In this document: positions 32,752 through 40,986 of the stretch, in pieces | Position numbering within the stretch: the stretch's first letter is position 1 | Layout: every line of letters begins with the position of its first letter | Assembly: GCA_027587225.1 (NCBI GenBank) | Contig: JAPDDQ010000002.1 | Coordinates: 62,001 to 126,000 of the forward strand | Direction: 5' to 3' | Origin: Solirubrobacter taibaiensis | Lineage (GTDB): Bacteria; Actinomycetota; Thermoleophilia; Solirubrobacterales; Solirubrobacteraceae | Length of the DNA stretch: 64,000 nt | Translations under genes and position numbers: made by a program | The notes under the pieces: generated by a model | What the model saw: the letters and a program-made list of their open reading frames with translations, nothing else | Databases searched by the model: none | What the model was told of the DNA's origin: nothing

Positions 32752-33648
32752 ATGGTTGATCTGCGCAAGCTGCGAACGCTCCGGGCCGTGGCCGACCACG
32801 GCACGCTCGCCAAGGCCGCGGACGCGTTGCACTTGACGTCAAGTGCCGTGTCGCAGCAGCTCTCGGGGCTCGAGCGGGAGATCGGCCACGCCGTCCTGGA
32901 GCCGAACGGGCGCACGGTCCGGCTCACGACCGCCGCGCACGTCCTGCTGGGCCACGCGGACGCGCTGTTCGCCCAGGTCGAGCGGATGGAGGGCGAGCTC
33001 GCGGGTCAGGACGCCACACCGCGCGGCGAGATCCGCGTCAGCGGGTTCCCGACCTCACTCGCGGGCCTGCTCGCGCCCGCCGCCCGGACGCTGCGCGACC
33101 GCGCGCCGGATCTCAAGCTGCGGGTGCTGGAGGCGGAGACCGACGAGTCGATGGTGCTGCTTGCCGCCCGCGAAGTGGACGTGATCCTGTCGATGGAGTG
33201 CCGTGCCGCTCCTCGGCCCGATGATCCGCGGTACCACCGCGAGGACCTGCTCGGCGACATCCTCGACGCCGTCCTCCCGCTCGACCATCCGCTGGCCGAC
33301 CGGGACGAGATCGACCTCGCGGAGCTGCGCGACGCCGAGTGGGTCGCGCCGCCCGTCGGGTGGTCATGCGACGAGGTCTTCATGGCCGGGTGCCAGCGCG
33401 CGGGCTACACGCCGCGGATCGCCCACCGCTCGGGCGACTGGCAGGCGGTGATGGGGCTCGTGGCCGCCGATCTGGGCATCTCGCTCGTGCCCCGGCTCGC
33501 GCACAGCGTCACGCCACCCGGTGTCACCATCATCCCCTTGACCGGAGAACCGCCCAAGCGTCACGTCTTCGCCGCCTGCCGTGGCGGCGCCGAATCCAAC
33601 CCCGCGGTCCGCGCCGTGCTCGACGCGGTAGCGGAGGTCGCGGCATGA
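32752..33648 (+). CDS. LysR-family transcriptional regulator
   Basis: 298 residues: winged HTH at the start (LRKLRTLRAVADHGTLAKAADALHLTSSAVSQQLSGLE) then a LysR substrate-binding domain (about 92-295). The start ATG at 32752 follows TAAGAT by 7 bases, so the message is probably leaderless. Divergent from the EamA exporter with 72 bases between, in which a classical T-N11-A site could fit; none was singled out. The HAD gene overlaps by ATGA, so regulator and phosphatase share a transcript. Effector unknown. Confidence 0.92.
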   Translation: MVDLRKLRTLRAVADHGTLAKAADALHLTSSAVSQQLSGLEREIGHAVLEPNGRTVRLTTAAHVLLGHADALFAQVERMEGELAGQDATPRGEIRVSGFPTSLAGLLAPAARTLRDRAPDLKLRVLEAETDESMVLLAAREVDVILSMECRAAPRPDDPRYHREDLLGDILDAVLPLDHPLADRDEIDLAELRDAEWVAPPVGWSCDEVFMAGCQRAGYTPRIAHRSGDWQAVMGLVAADLGISLVPRLAHSVTPPGVTIIPLTGEPPKRHVFAACRGGAESNPAVRAVLDAVAEVAA

Positions 33649-34280
33649 GCTTCGTCATCTTCGACCTGGACGGGGTCCTCGTGGACTCCGAGCAGGTGTG
33701 GGACGAGTCCCGCAAGGACGTCGTGGCGCAGCACGGCGGCGAGTGGACCGACAGCGCCACCACGGACATGCTCGGGATGAGCTCGAAGGAGTGGCCGGTC
33801 TACCTGATCGAGAAGCTGGGCGTGCCGCTCAGCGTCGAGCAGATCAACGAGGCCGTCGTGGACGCGATGCTGCGCGAGTACCGCGAGCACCTGCCGCTGC
33901 TGCCGGGCGCGCGGGAGGCGGTGGCGCGGATGGCCGACGCGTTCACGCTCGGGCTTGCTTCCTCCTCCAACCGCCCGATCATCGACGTGGTCCTGCAGGA
34001 GATGGGCGTGACGGAGCGCTTCAAGGCGACCGTCTCCTCCGAGGAGGTCGCTCGCGGCAAGCCCGCGCCGGACGTGTACCAGGAGGCGCTGCGCCGGATC
34101 GGGGCCGACACCGCGACCGCGATCGAGGACTCCGACGCCGGGATCCGCTCCGCGCACGCCGCCGGCCTGTACGTGATCGCGATTCCGAATCCGCACTTCC
34201 CGCCGAGCGACGAGGCCCTCGCGCTCGCCGACGTCCGCCTCCCGGACCTCGACGCGCTGACACCCGATGTCATCCGCTGA
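33645..34280 (+). CDS. HAD-superfamily hydrolase, beta-phosphoglucomutase-like
   Basis: 211 residues. HAD motif I FDLDGVLVDSE (nucleophile Asp, catalytic Asp), motif II LASSSNRP, motif III KPAPDVYQEAL, motif IV IEDSDAGIRSAHAAG. The cap insert between 15 and 85 is the C1 type of PGMB-like phosphatases. Substrates are typically sugar phosphates. It is translated by overlap from lysR and overlaps the TPR gene by 14 bases. Confidence 0.9.
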   Translation: MSFVIFDLDGVLVDSEQVWDESRKDVVAQHGGEWTDSATTDMLGMSSKEWPVYLIEKLGVPLSVEQINEAVVDAMLREYREHLPLLPGAREAVARMADAFTLGLASSSNRPIIDVVLQEMGVTERFKATVSSEEVARGKPAPDVYQEALRRIGADTATAIEDSDAGIRSAHAAGLYVIAIPNPHFPPSDEALALADVRLPDLDALTPDVIR

Positions 34281-35406
34281 CGAGCTCTTCGAGCGCGCGT
34301 TCGCCTCCGACCAGGCCGGCCGCTTCGAGGACGCCGAAGGGCTCTACCGCGAGGCGGCCGCGTCCGGCCATGCGACCGCGGCCTACAACCTGGCGGAGCT
34401 GCTGACCCGCCAGGAGGGGCGTGCGGCGGAGGCGGAGGCTGCGTGCCACGCGGCCATCGACGCGGGCGACCCCGACGGCTGGTGGCTGCTCGCCTGGCTG
34501 CTGGAGGAGCAGGACGGGCGCGAAGAGGACGCGGAGGAGGCGTGGCGGTCGGCTGTCGAGGCGGGCTCGCGCGGCGCGCGCAGCGGGCTCGGCCGGTTCC
34601 TCGTCGCCCAGGGGCGCTTCGACGAGGCCGGCGAGGAGCTCGAGCGCGCGATCGAGGACGAGGACGACGCCGACGCGCTCTACGAGCTCGCGTCGCTGCG
34701 CGAGGACCAGGAACGCGAGGGCGACGCCGAGCGGCTCTACCGGCGTGCGATCAACGCCGGCAACACCGACGCCGTCGGTGCTCTCGGGCAGCTGCTCAGC
34801 GCACAGGGACGCTTGCAGGAGGCGGAGGGCCGCCTGCGTGCAGCCGCCGCGGAGGACCCGATGTACCTGCTCGCGCTCTACGGCGTGCTGCTGGAGACCG
34901 GGCGCGGCGACGAGATCGAGGCGCTCGCCGGGGACTCCGAGGAAGGGCGCATGCTGGTCGCGACCCATCTCACGATGCAGGCGGGGCGCGAGGCTGAAGC
35001 GGAAGCGGCGTGGCGTGCGGTTATCGCGACGGGACGCTCCGGGCGCCGCCAGCTGGGTGATCTGCTCGCCGGCCAGCCGGGCCGAGAGGCGGATGCGGAG
35101 GCCAGCTACCGGGACGCGATCGCGGCCGGGGAGACGAACACCTGGCGCGCGCTCGGGCACCTGCTGGCGCGGCTGCCGGGTCGGGAGGCCGATGCCGAGC
35201 AGGCGCTGCGCGCCGCGATCGCCGAGCGTGAGCAGACGCTCGCCGAGCTCGGCGACGCTGACCAGGAGGACGCCGCGGCCGAGACGTTCCGTGACATGTG
35301 GACCGCCGCTCTCGCGCGGGCCTGGCGCGACCTGGGGGAGCTGCTCGCGCGGCTGCCCGGCCGCGAGGCGGAGGCGCAGGCGGCCCTGAAGGCCGCCGAC
35401 GCCTGA
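34267..35406 (+). CDS. TPR/Sel1-like repeat protein
   Basis: 379 residues made almost entirely of short helical repeats with the pattern G-R-x-x-E-A-E/D...A-x-x-A (for example LLTRQEGRAAEAEAACHAAI, LLARLPGREADAEQALRAAI, LLARLPGREAEAQAALKAA). It is a cytosolic protein-interaction scaffold, without signal or TM helix. It is highly acidic. The 14-base overlap with the HAD gene points to one transcript, yet no partner is known. Confidence 0.85.
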   Translation: MSSADELFERAFASDQAGRFEDAEGLYREAAASGHATAAYNLAELLTRQEGRAAEAEAACHAAIDAGDPDGWWLLAWLLEEQDGREEDAEEAWRSAVEAGSRGARSGLGRFLVAQGRFDEAGEELERAIEDEDDADALYELASLREDQEREGDAERLYRRAINAGNTDAVGALGQLLSAQGRLQEAEGRLRAAAAEDPMYLLALYGVLLETGRGDEIEALAGDSEEGRMLVATHLTMQAGREAEAEAAWRAVIATGRSGRRQLGDLLAGQPGREADAEASYRDAIAAGETNTWRALGHLLARLPGREADAEQALRAAIAEREQTLAELGDADQEDAAAETFRDMWTAALARAWRDLGELLARLPGREAEAQAALKAADA

Positions 35407-35408
35407 GG

Positions 35409-35744
35409 TCAGGCGGCGGCGAACGCGTCGTCGCGCGTCGCGTGCAGCGAGAAGCGCGAGGCGGTGCCGGTGATCTCCAACAGGCGGCGGACCGGGCCTT
35501 CGGGCACGACGACGTGCAGCCGCTTGCCGGAGGCTTCGAGCGACTGGGCAGCGCGCAGGATCGTGCCGAGCGCGCTCGAGTCGATGAAGTCGACGCCCGA
35601 GAGGTCCAGGACCACGGCATCCTGCGGGCCGGCGGTCGCCATCGCGAAGATCGCGCTCATCTCAGAGGTGGCGGCAAGGTCGAGCTCGCCGCCGGCGACG
35701 ATCAGGTGGCTGCCGTCGACGGGGTCGTGGTCGAGGGTGAACAT
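35409..35744 (-). CDS. STAS-domain anti-anti-sigma factor-like protein
   Basis: 111 residues from ATG 35744; a TTG three codons upstream is less likely because TAGGTT ends exactly 7 bases before the ATG. It is one STAS domain: ELDLAATSEMSAIF, then the phosphorylation-site region VVLDLSGVDFIDSSALGTIL with Ser in DSS, as in SpoIIAA/RsbV. It would bind an anti-sigma kinase when unphosphorylated. No RsbW-type kinase lies next to it. Confidence 0.9.
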   Translation of the reverse strand: MFTLDHDPVDGSHLIVAGGELDLAATSEMSAIFAMATAGPQDAVVLDLSGVDFIDSSALGTILRAAQSLEASGKRLHVVVPEGPVRRLLEITGTASRFSLHATRDDAFAAA

Positions 35745-35758
35745 GAGCCGCAACCTAC

Positions 35759-36370
35759 CTAGCTTCGGCCCTGCATGCTCCGGAAGAGACTCGGCATGCG
35801 TCGGACGAAGGTCGGAATGTCCCGTCGAGAGCGGTTCAGCGCGTCGCGCAGGCCCGCGTCGGCCTCTTCGCCGTGCAGCGGCCGGCCGTGGCCGACGAGC
35901 AGGTGCTCAGGCCTGTAGGACTTGAGGGAATTCGGCGGCAGCGGACGCCGGATCATGTGCACACCGGCCGGTCCCTTGCCGACCGCGTAGTGCACGGCGG
36001 TGCCGATCGACTCGGCCACGACGAGGCCCTTGCGCTCGGGCCACCACAGCGCCCGTTCCTTCCAGACCTTGACGGAGTCCAGGCGCAGGACCTTCAGCGG
36101 AGAGTCCGGGACCTGCTCGGGGAGCGACAGGAACGGCGCACCGAGGCGCTGCGCGATCGCTTTGCCGTCGCGCTCGTGGGCGACGAACAGCTGCAGCACG
36201 CCGGCGAGCTCCCCGAGCTCGGCCACGCGCGCGAGCGCCGCCTCGTCCTCGAACGGGTCCACGAGCCACACGCGGCCGTCGTGGACGAGCGCGTGCGCCG
36301 CCCGCTCGAGCGAGTCGGCATCGACCCAGGTCAATCCCAGCGGATGTTCGGTTAGCTCCCTTACGGCCAT
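35759..36370 (-). CDS. MBL-fold-like protein lacking the metal-binding motif
   Basis: 203 residues. Segment order follows metallo-beta-lactamase folds: GLTWVDADSLERAAHALVHDGRVWLVDPF at the start, GVLQLFVAHERDGKA where HxHxDH is expected, ALWWPERKGLVVAESIG, and RPEHLLVGHGRPLHG at the end. The HxHxDH motif itself is missing (only AHERDG), while the C-terminal GHG is kept. It is probably a non-catalytic or differently acting relative. Upstream it faces the ABC-F gene. Function unknown. Confidence 0.7.
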   Translation of the reverse strand: MAVRELTEHPLGLTWVDADSLERAAHALVHDGRVWLVDPFEDEAALARVAELGELAGVLQLFVAHERDGKAIAQRLGAPFLSLPEQVPDSPLKVLRLDSVKVWKERALWWPERKGLVVAESIGTAVHYAVGKGPAGVHMIRRPLPPNSLKSYRPEHLLVGHGRPLHGEEADAGLRDALNRSRRDIPTFVRRMPSLFRSMQGRS

Positions 36371-36395
36371 TAGCTGCAGGCCCTACCCTGGCGGT

Positions 36396-36535
36396 TGCGT
36401 GAAGTAAGCAGCCACCGCACCTGGATTGTCCCATCCGTCCCAAACCCTGGGCCGGACGTGCGGTGGCGTGGAGTCGGTTCGACCCTCGTTCGTCCGCGCG
36501 CGCCCGCAGTCCGGTCCTCACCCGAAAGGACCCCC
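36396..36535 (+). promoter_or_regulatory. Structured leader of the ABC-F gene
   Basis: A promoter-like TTACGG (36361-36366), 17 bases, TACCCT (36384-36389) would start a leader of about 140 bases. It holds a 9-bp stem, 36412-36420 (CCACCGCAC) with 36458-36466 (GTGCGGTGG), enclosing smaller stems. ABC-F antibiotic-resistance genes are often controlled by such leader attenuators; the frame is also open through the leader, so an N-terminal extension cannot be fully excluded. Confidence 0.4.
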
Positions 36536-38113
36536 ATGCTCAAGGGCACCGACCTGACGATCACCCCGCTCTTCGACGGGATCTCACTGACGCTCGACGA
36601 CGGTGCGCGCGCCGCGCTCGTCGGCGCGAACGGCATCGGCAAGACCACGCTCCTGCGCTTGTTGGCGGGCGTTGCTGCACCCGACCGCGGTGCGGTCGCG
36701 GCGGGTGTGGGCGACCGCGTCGGCTACCTGCCGCAGGACGTCCTGGACCCACGCTTCACCATCGACGACCTCTTGCGACGAGCGCTGGGGGAGGTGTGGG
36801 AGGTGCGGCTGGAGCTCGACGCGCACGAACTTGATCTGACCGACCTGGACGCCTACGGCGCGGCGCAGGAGCGCTTTGAGCTGCTCGGCGGCTGGGCCCT
36901 GGAAGCGCGGCTGGATGAGGCGCTCCGGCGACTGGGCACCGACCACCTGGACCGGGGCGCCCGGTTGGGCAAGCTCTCGGGCGGCGAGGCCGCGCGCTGC
37001 CTGCTCGCGTCCGTGTTGCTGGGCGACCCGACCGTGCTCCTGCTCGACGAACCCACCAACCACCTCGACGCCGACGGGCGCGAGTGGCTGGCGGAGTGGC
37101 TCGCCGAGTTCGACGGGACGCTGCTGTGCGTGTCGCACGACCGCGACTTCCTCGACGCCACCGTGGACCGCATCTTCGAGCTCTCACCCGAAGGGCTGGA
37201 CGCGTACGAGGGCGGCTACACCGAGTACGCCGAGGAGAAGGCCCAGCGCCGCGAGCGGCTCATGCAGCTCGTCGAGGCGCAGGACAAGAAACGGCGCCGG
37301 CTGGAGGCCGACATCGCCATGACCGCGCGCCAGGCGCAGTGGACCGAGCGGACCGTCAGCCGTGCTGCCGCGCCCAAGCTCAAGCGCTACGCCAAGAAGG
37401 TGGCGAAGAAGTCCAAGGCGCGCGAGCACCGGCTGACGCGCGAGATGAACGCGGAGACGTGGGTGCGGGCGCCGCGCGACCCGGCCGCGTTCAAGGTGCG
37501 GTTGGAGAGCGAGGACAACGGGCGGCGGCTGCTCGCGGCGGTGCGCGGTGTGAGCGTGCCGGGCGTGCTGGAGGACGTGTCCTTGACGCTCCATGCGGGT
37601 GACCGCGTCGCGCTGACCGGGCCGAACGGGTCCGGCAAGTCGACGCTCCTGCACGTGTTGGCGGGCGTGCTGCCGAGCGCCGAGGTGCACGGGGTCGTCC
37701 GGCTGCTCCCGCAGACGCCGGTCCGGCTCCCGGACGTGGGGCTGCTCGAGTGGTTCCGCGGCGAGACCTCACTGCCCGAGGCGGCGGCACGGACGCTGCT
37801 CGCGCACTACCGGCTCGGCGCGGACGCGATCGACCGACCGCTCACGCGCCTGAGCCCGGGCGAGCGGGCGCGGGTGCACGTGGCGGCGATCGTCGGCGCG
37901 GGCGCGGACCTGATCCTGCTCGACGAGCCGACGAACCACCTCGACTTCGACACGCTCGAGGTGATCGAGGCGGCGCTGCGCGCGTACCGCGGGACGCTCG
38001 TCGTCGCCACGCACGACCGCGCGTTGATCGACGCGATCGAGTGCGATCAGGTGCTGGAGGTGCGCGACAGAGGGCTCGTCGTGAGCTCGAACGCGTCCGC
38101 CAGGAGCTCGTAG
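36536..38113 (+). CDS. ABC-F family ATPase (ribosome-associated)
   Basis: 525 residues from ATG 36536 with GAAAGGA upstream. Two ABC cassettes, no TM helices. Walker A sites GANGIGKTTLL (about 35) and GPNGSGKSTLL (about 365); signatures LSGGEAARCLLA and LSPGERARVHVA; Walker B LLLDEPTNHLD in both. The linker between them is helical, basic (KKRRRLEADIAMTARQAQWT, KLKRYAKKVAKKSKAREHR), the P-site tRNA interaction motif of ABC-F proteins. Some members protect ribosomes from antibiotics, others serve translation. The last 67 bases overlap the convergent LLM gene. Confidence 0.92.
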   Translation: MLKGTDLTITPLFDGISLTLDDGARAALVGANGIGKTTLLRLLAGVAAPDRGAVAAGVGDRVGYLPQDVLDPRFTIDDLLRRALGEVWEVRLELDAHELDLTDLDAYGAAQERFELLGGWALEARLDEALRRLGTDHLDRGARLGKLSGGEAARCLLASVLLGDPTVLLLDEPTNHLDADGREWLAEWLAEFDGTLLCVSHDRDFLDATVDRIFELSPEGLDAYEGGYTEYAEEKAQRRERLMQLVEAQDKKRRRLEADIAMTARQAQWTERTVSRAAAPKLKRYAKKVAKKSKAREHRLTREMNAETWVRAPRDPAAFKVRLESEDNGRRLLAAVRGVSVPGVLEDVSLTLHAGDRVALTGPNGSGKSTLLHVLAGVLPSAEVHGVVRLLPQTPVRLPDVGLLEWFRGETSLPEAAARTLLAHYRLGADAIDRPLTRLSPGERARVHVAAIVGAGADLILLDEPTNHLDFDTLEVIEAALRAYRGTLVVATHDRALIDAIECDQVLEVRDRGLVVSSNASARSS

Positions 38114-39078
38114 GAGCGGCGCCGGGCCTCGTGGTCGTGGGTGATCGTGACGACGATCACCTCCTGCGCGCCGTACTCGGCGGCGACGGCCTCGATGCCC
38201 TCGCGCACCTGGTCCGGCGTGCCCAGGATGGAGCGGCGCCCGTGGGCCTTGCGGGCGTCGGCTTCATCCAGCGAGTCCAGGAAACGCAGGGCGGTCTCCG
38301 GCGGCGGGACCTCGATCAGGCGCCCGCGGCGCAGCATCGCGAACGCCATCTTGCTGGAGGCCGCGAGCCGGATGGCCTCCTCTTCGCTGTCGGCGGCGAT
38401 CGCCCACACCGCGACGGCCTGCTGCGGGGCGTCGAGCCGCACGCCGTCCTTGAACTCGCGGGCGTACATCTGCGCGATGTCGGCGCCGTTGTTGTTGATG
38501 AAGTCCGCGAACGCGTAGGGGAGGCCCAGATCGGCCGCCCACACCGCGCTCTGCGGCGACGAGCCCAGCAGCCACGGCTGTGGCGTCTCCGGCCGGCCGG
38601 GGAGGACCTTCTGCAGCCGTGCGAGCGGGCTCGAGAGCTTGATCGTGCCTTCGAAGTAGCCCAGCAGCTCGTTCAGCTGCTCCGGGAAGTCGTCCGGGAG
38701 CGATGCGCTGCGGTCACGCTGGAGCGCGTGTGTGGTCATCGGGTCGGTGCCCGCGGCGCGGCCGAGGCCGAGGTCGATCCGGCCGGGGTAGAGGCCGGCG
38801 AGCACGCTGAACGTCTCCGCGACCTTGAACGGGCTGTAGTGCGGCAGCATCACGCCGCCGCTGCCGACGCGGATGCGCTCCGTCGCGGCCGCGATCGGCC
38901 CGATCAGCGCCTCCGGGGAGGGCCCGGCGAGCATCGGCCCGCCGTGGTGCTCGGCCACCCAGTAGCGGTGATAGCCGAGTCGATCGGTCAGGCGCGCCAG
39001 GTCCAGCGTGTTCTGCAGTGCCTGCGATCCGGTGGACCCTTCCGCGATCGGGGACTGATCGAGGACGCTGAGCAGCAT
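38047..39078 (-). CDS. Luciferase-like (LLM class) flavin- or F420-dependent oxidoreductase
   Basis: 343 residues from ATG 39078 (MLLSVLDQSPIAEG), 7 bases after a TATCCT box. The start is typical of the MsnO8-type LLM group (LSVLDQSPI, GYHRYWVAEHH, ERIRVGSGGVMLPHYSPFKVAE, GRIDLGLGRAAGTDP). The TIM-barrel has QPWLLGSSPQSAVWAADLGLPYAFADF toward the C-terminus. It oxidises an unknown substrate using FMNH2 or F420. The ATG is 25 bases from the divergent SMP-30 gene, and both promoters appear to overlap. Confidence 0.9.
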   Translation of the reverse strand: MLLSVLDQSPIAEGSTGSQALQNTLDLARLTDRLGYHRYWVAEHHGGPMLAGPSPEALIGPIAAATERIRVGSGGVMLPHYSPFKVAETFSVLAGLYPGRIDLGLGRAAGTDPMTTHALQRDRSASLPDDFPEQLNELLGYFEGTIKLSSPLARLQKVLPGRPETPQPWLLGSSPQSAVWAADLGLPYAFADFINNNGADIAQMYAREFKDGVRLDAPQQAVAVWAIAADSEEEAIRLAASSKMAFAMLRRGRLIEVPPPETALRFLDSLDEADARKAHGRRSILGTPDQVREGIEAVAAEYGAQEVIVVTITHDHEARRRSYELLADAFELTTSPLSRTSST

Positions 39079-39103
39079 GCGTTCCAGGATAGGGTCCGGC
39101 CCC
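39079..39103. promoter_or_regulatory. Overlapping divergent -10 boxes of the LLM and SMP-30 genes
   Basis: TATCCT for the minus strand (39086-39091) and TAGGGT for the plus strand (39090-39095) share two bases. Starts follow after 7 and 8 bases. With both -35 regions inside the opposite gene, only one gene could be transcribed at a time. Confidence 0.4.
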
Positions 39104-39994
39104 ATGGGAGCTCGAAAGCTGCACACGCTGGTCGAGGGCGGATCGTTCTTCGAAGGGCCACGCTGGCACGAAGGCCGCTGGTACGTCTCGGACTTCTACA
39201 CGTACACGGTCAGGGCGATCGACCCGGACAGCGGGGCGGAGGAAGTGGTGGCCGAGGTGCCCGGGCAGCCGTCCGGCTTGGGCTGGATGCCGGACGGGTC
39301 GATGCTGATCGTCTCGATGCGCGACCACACGCTGGTGCGGCGGGCGGTGGACGGGTCGATGTCCGTGCACGCCGACCTCACCGAGTACTGCAGCGGGCAC
39401 CTGAATGACCTGCTCGTCGACGGGGAAGGCCGAGCCTATGTCGGCAACTTCGGCTTCGACCTGATGAACATGGGTGACCCGGCGCCGACGTCGCTCGTGC
39501 GCGTGGAGCCGGACGGGACCATGCACCCTGAAGGCAAGGACCTGTGGTTCCCGAACGCGATGGCGATCGACGGCGACACATTGCTCGTCGGGGAGACGTT
39601 CGGCGGCGGCTACACCGCGTTCACGATCGCCGCGGACGGCTCGCTGACCGACCAGCGCTCGTGGGGGCAGATCGCGCCGCGCGTCGCGCCCGGCACGGTC
39701 GAGGAGATGCTCCCGAACCTCGGCTACGCGCCCGACGGGTGCACGCTGGACGCCGAAGGCCACCTGTGGGCGGCGGACGGGCTCGGCGGGCCGACGTGCC
39801 GGATCGCGCCCGGCGGCGACATCGTCGACGAGATCGAGTTGCCGGACGGCCTCGCCGTCTTTGCGTGTCAGTTGGGTGGCGAGGACGGCCGCACGCTGCT
39901 GTTGTGCGCGGCGCCCGACTTCCTCGAGGTCAGCCGCCGCGACGCACGCGAGGCCGTTCTGCTCACCACCACCGTGGAGGTTCCCGCAGCATGA
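39104..39994 (+). CDS. SMP-30/gluconolactonase-like beta-propeller
   Basis: 296 residues from ATG 39104. Six-bladed propeller motifs: GGSFFEGPRWHEGRWYVSDF (Glu metal ligand), SGHLNDLLVDGEGRAYVGNFGFD (Asn/Asp ligand), LWFPNAMAIDGDTLLVGETF, and APDGCTLDAEGHLWAAD (Asp ligand). This is the SMP-30/gluconolactonase/LRE family, often lactonases of sugars with divalent metal. It is followed by a GlcG/HbpS gene via ATGA overlap. Confidence 0.9.
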   Translation: MGARKLHTLVEGGSFFEGPRWHEGRWYVSDFYTYTVRAIDPDSGAEEVVAEVPGQPSGLGWMPDGSMLIVSMRDHTLVRRAVDGSMSVHADLTEYCSGHLNDLLVDGEGRAYVGNFGFDLMNMGDPAPTSLVRVEPDGTMHPEGKDLWFPNAMAIDGDTLLVGETFGGGYTAFTIAADGSLTDQRSWGQIAPRVAPGTVEEMLPNLGYAPDGCTLDAEGHLWAADGLGGPTCRIAPGGDIVDEIELPDGLAVFACQLGGEDGRTLLLCAAPDFLEVSRRDAREAVLLTTTVEVPAA

Positions 39995-40386
39995 TCGCTT
40001 TGGACAAGGCCCAGGCCCTGATCGGCGCCGGCATCGAGGAGGCGGGCCGCCAGAACCTGAAGCTGGCGTTCGCCGTCGTCGACGCCGCCGGACACCTGGT
40101 GGCATCCGCCCGGATGGACGGTGCGCCCTGGATCGCCCCCGACGTGGCGCTGGGCAAGGCCTGGACGGCCGCTGCCTACGGGCTGCCGAGCGCGGCCCAG
40201 GGCGAGAAGATGCAGGAACTGCACGCGTTCTCGGCCTCGATCTCCGCCGCCACCGGAGGTCGCTACACGCCGCAGATCGGCGGGCTGCCGATCACCGACG
40301 ACGGCGGCGCGGTGATCGGCGCGATCGGCGCGAGCGGCGGCACCGGCCAGCAGGACGAGGACGTGGTCCGCGCCGCGATCGGCTAA
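39991..40386 (+). CDS. GlcG/HbpS family heme-binding-like protein
   Basis: 131 residues: LDKAQALIGAGIEEAGRQNLKLAFAVVDAAGHLVASARMDGA, DVALGKAWTAAAYGLPS, then IGGLPITDDGGAVIGAIGASGG and QDEDVVRAAI. This is the Haem_degrading (GlcG/HbpS) fold. Its role in glycolate and other operons is unsettled. Co-translated with the SMP-30 gene, which suggests a carbohydrate or small-acid catabolic task. It overlaps the convergent reductase by 4 bases. Confidence 0.9.
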   Translation: MIALDKAQALIGAGIEEAGRQNLKLAFAVVDAAGHLVASARMDGAPWIAPDVALGKAWTAAAYGLPSAAQGEKMQELHAFSASISAATGGRYTPQIGGLPITDDGGAVIGAIGASGGTGQQDEDVVRAAIG

Positions 40387-40982
40387 GCCTTGACGACGCG
40401 GTAGCGCAGGTGGGTCACGCGGTCGCCCTGGACGGACTTGATCGGGCCTTCAAGCACGAACGGGCCGTCCTCCAGCGAGCGGAAGAACGGGCGGCCGCCG
40501 CCGAGGATGACCGGGACGAGGTCTACGTCGATCTCGTCGAGCAGGCCGGCGGCGAGCGCCTGCGTGGCGATCGTGCCGCCGTTGAGGCCGACGTTCTTGT
40601 CGCCGGCGCGCCGCTTGGCCGCCTCGATCGCATCCTCCAGCGTGCCGGTGCAGAACTCGTACCACTCCGTCGAGCGCTCCCACCCGTCCGGGACCGAATG
40701 CGTGAGCACGACGTACGGGATCCCGAGCGTGTGCTTGCCGCCCCAGCCGTTGGTGATGTCGAACAGGTGGCGGCCGACGACGAAGCAGCCCGTGTTCGCG
40801 ATCAGCTCACGCATGTGCTCCGCGCTGGGCTCGGTCACGTTGATCGGGACGTCCGCGCTGGTCGTCTCGATGTTGACGTCGCCGTTGCCGTACCAGGCGA
40901 AGAGGTGTTCGAAGCCCGTCTCCTCAGGACCGGAGATGTAGCCGTCGATGGAGACGCTGGCGCCGGTGGTGATCTTGGTCAT
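40383..40982 (-). CDS. Dihydrofolate reductase-like (RibD_C) family protein
   Basis: 199 residues from ATG 40982, which begins 4 bases after the stop of the S9 peptidase. RibD-C/YwjB features are clear: ITTGASVSIDGYISGPEE, CFVVGRHLFD, PYVVLTHSVPD, VGLNGGTIATQALAAGLLDEI and LVPVILGGGRPFF. Members use NADPH but often have unknown substrates. A longer frame to 41045 would overlap the peptidase gene and is not used. Confidence 0.9.
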   Translation of the reverse strand: MTKITTGASVSIDGYISGPEETGFEHLFAWYGNGDVNIETTSADVPINVTEPSAEHMRELIANTGCFVVGRHLFDITNGWGGKHTLGIPYVVLTHSVPDGWERSTEWYEFCTGTLEDAIEAAKRRAGDKNVGLNGGTIATQALAAGLLDEIDVDLVPVILGGGRPFFRSLEDGPFVLEGPIKSVQGDRVTHLRYRVVKA

Positions 40983-40986
40983 ACCG

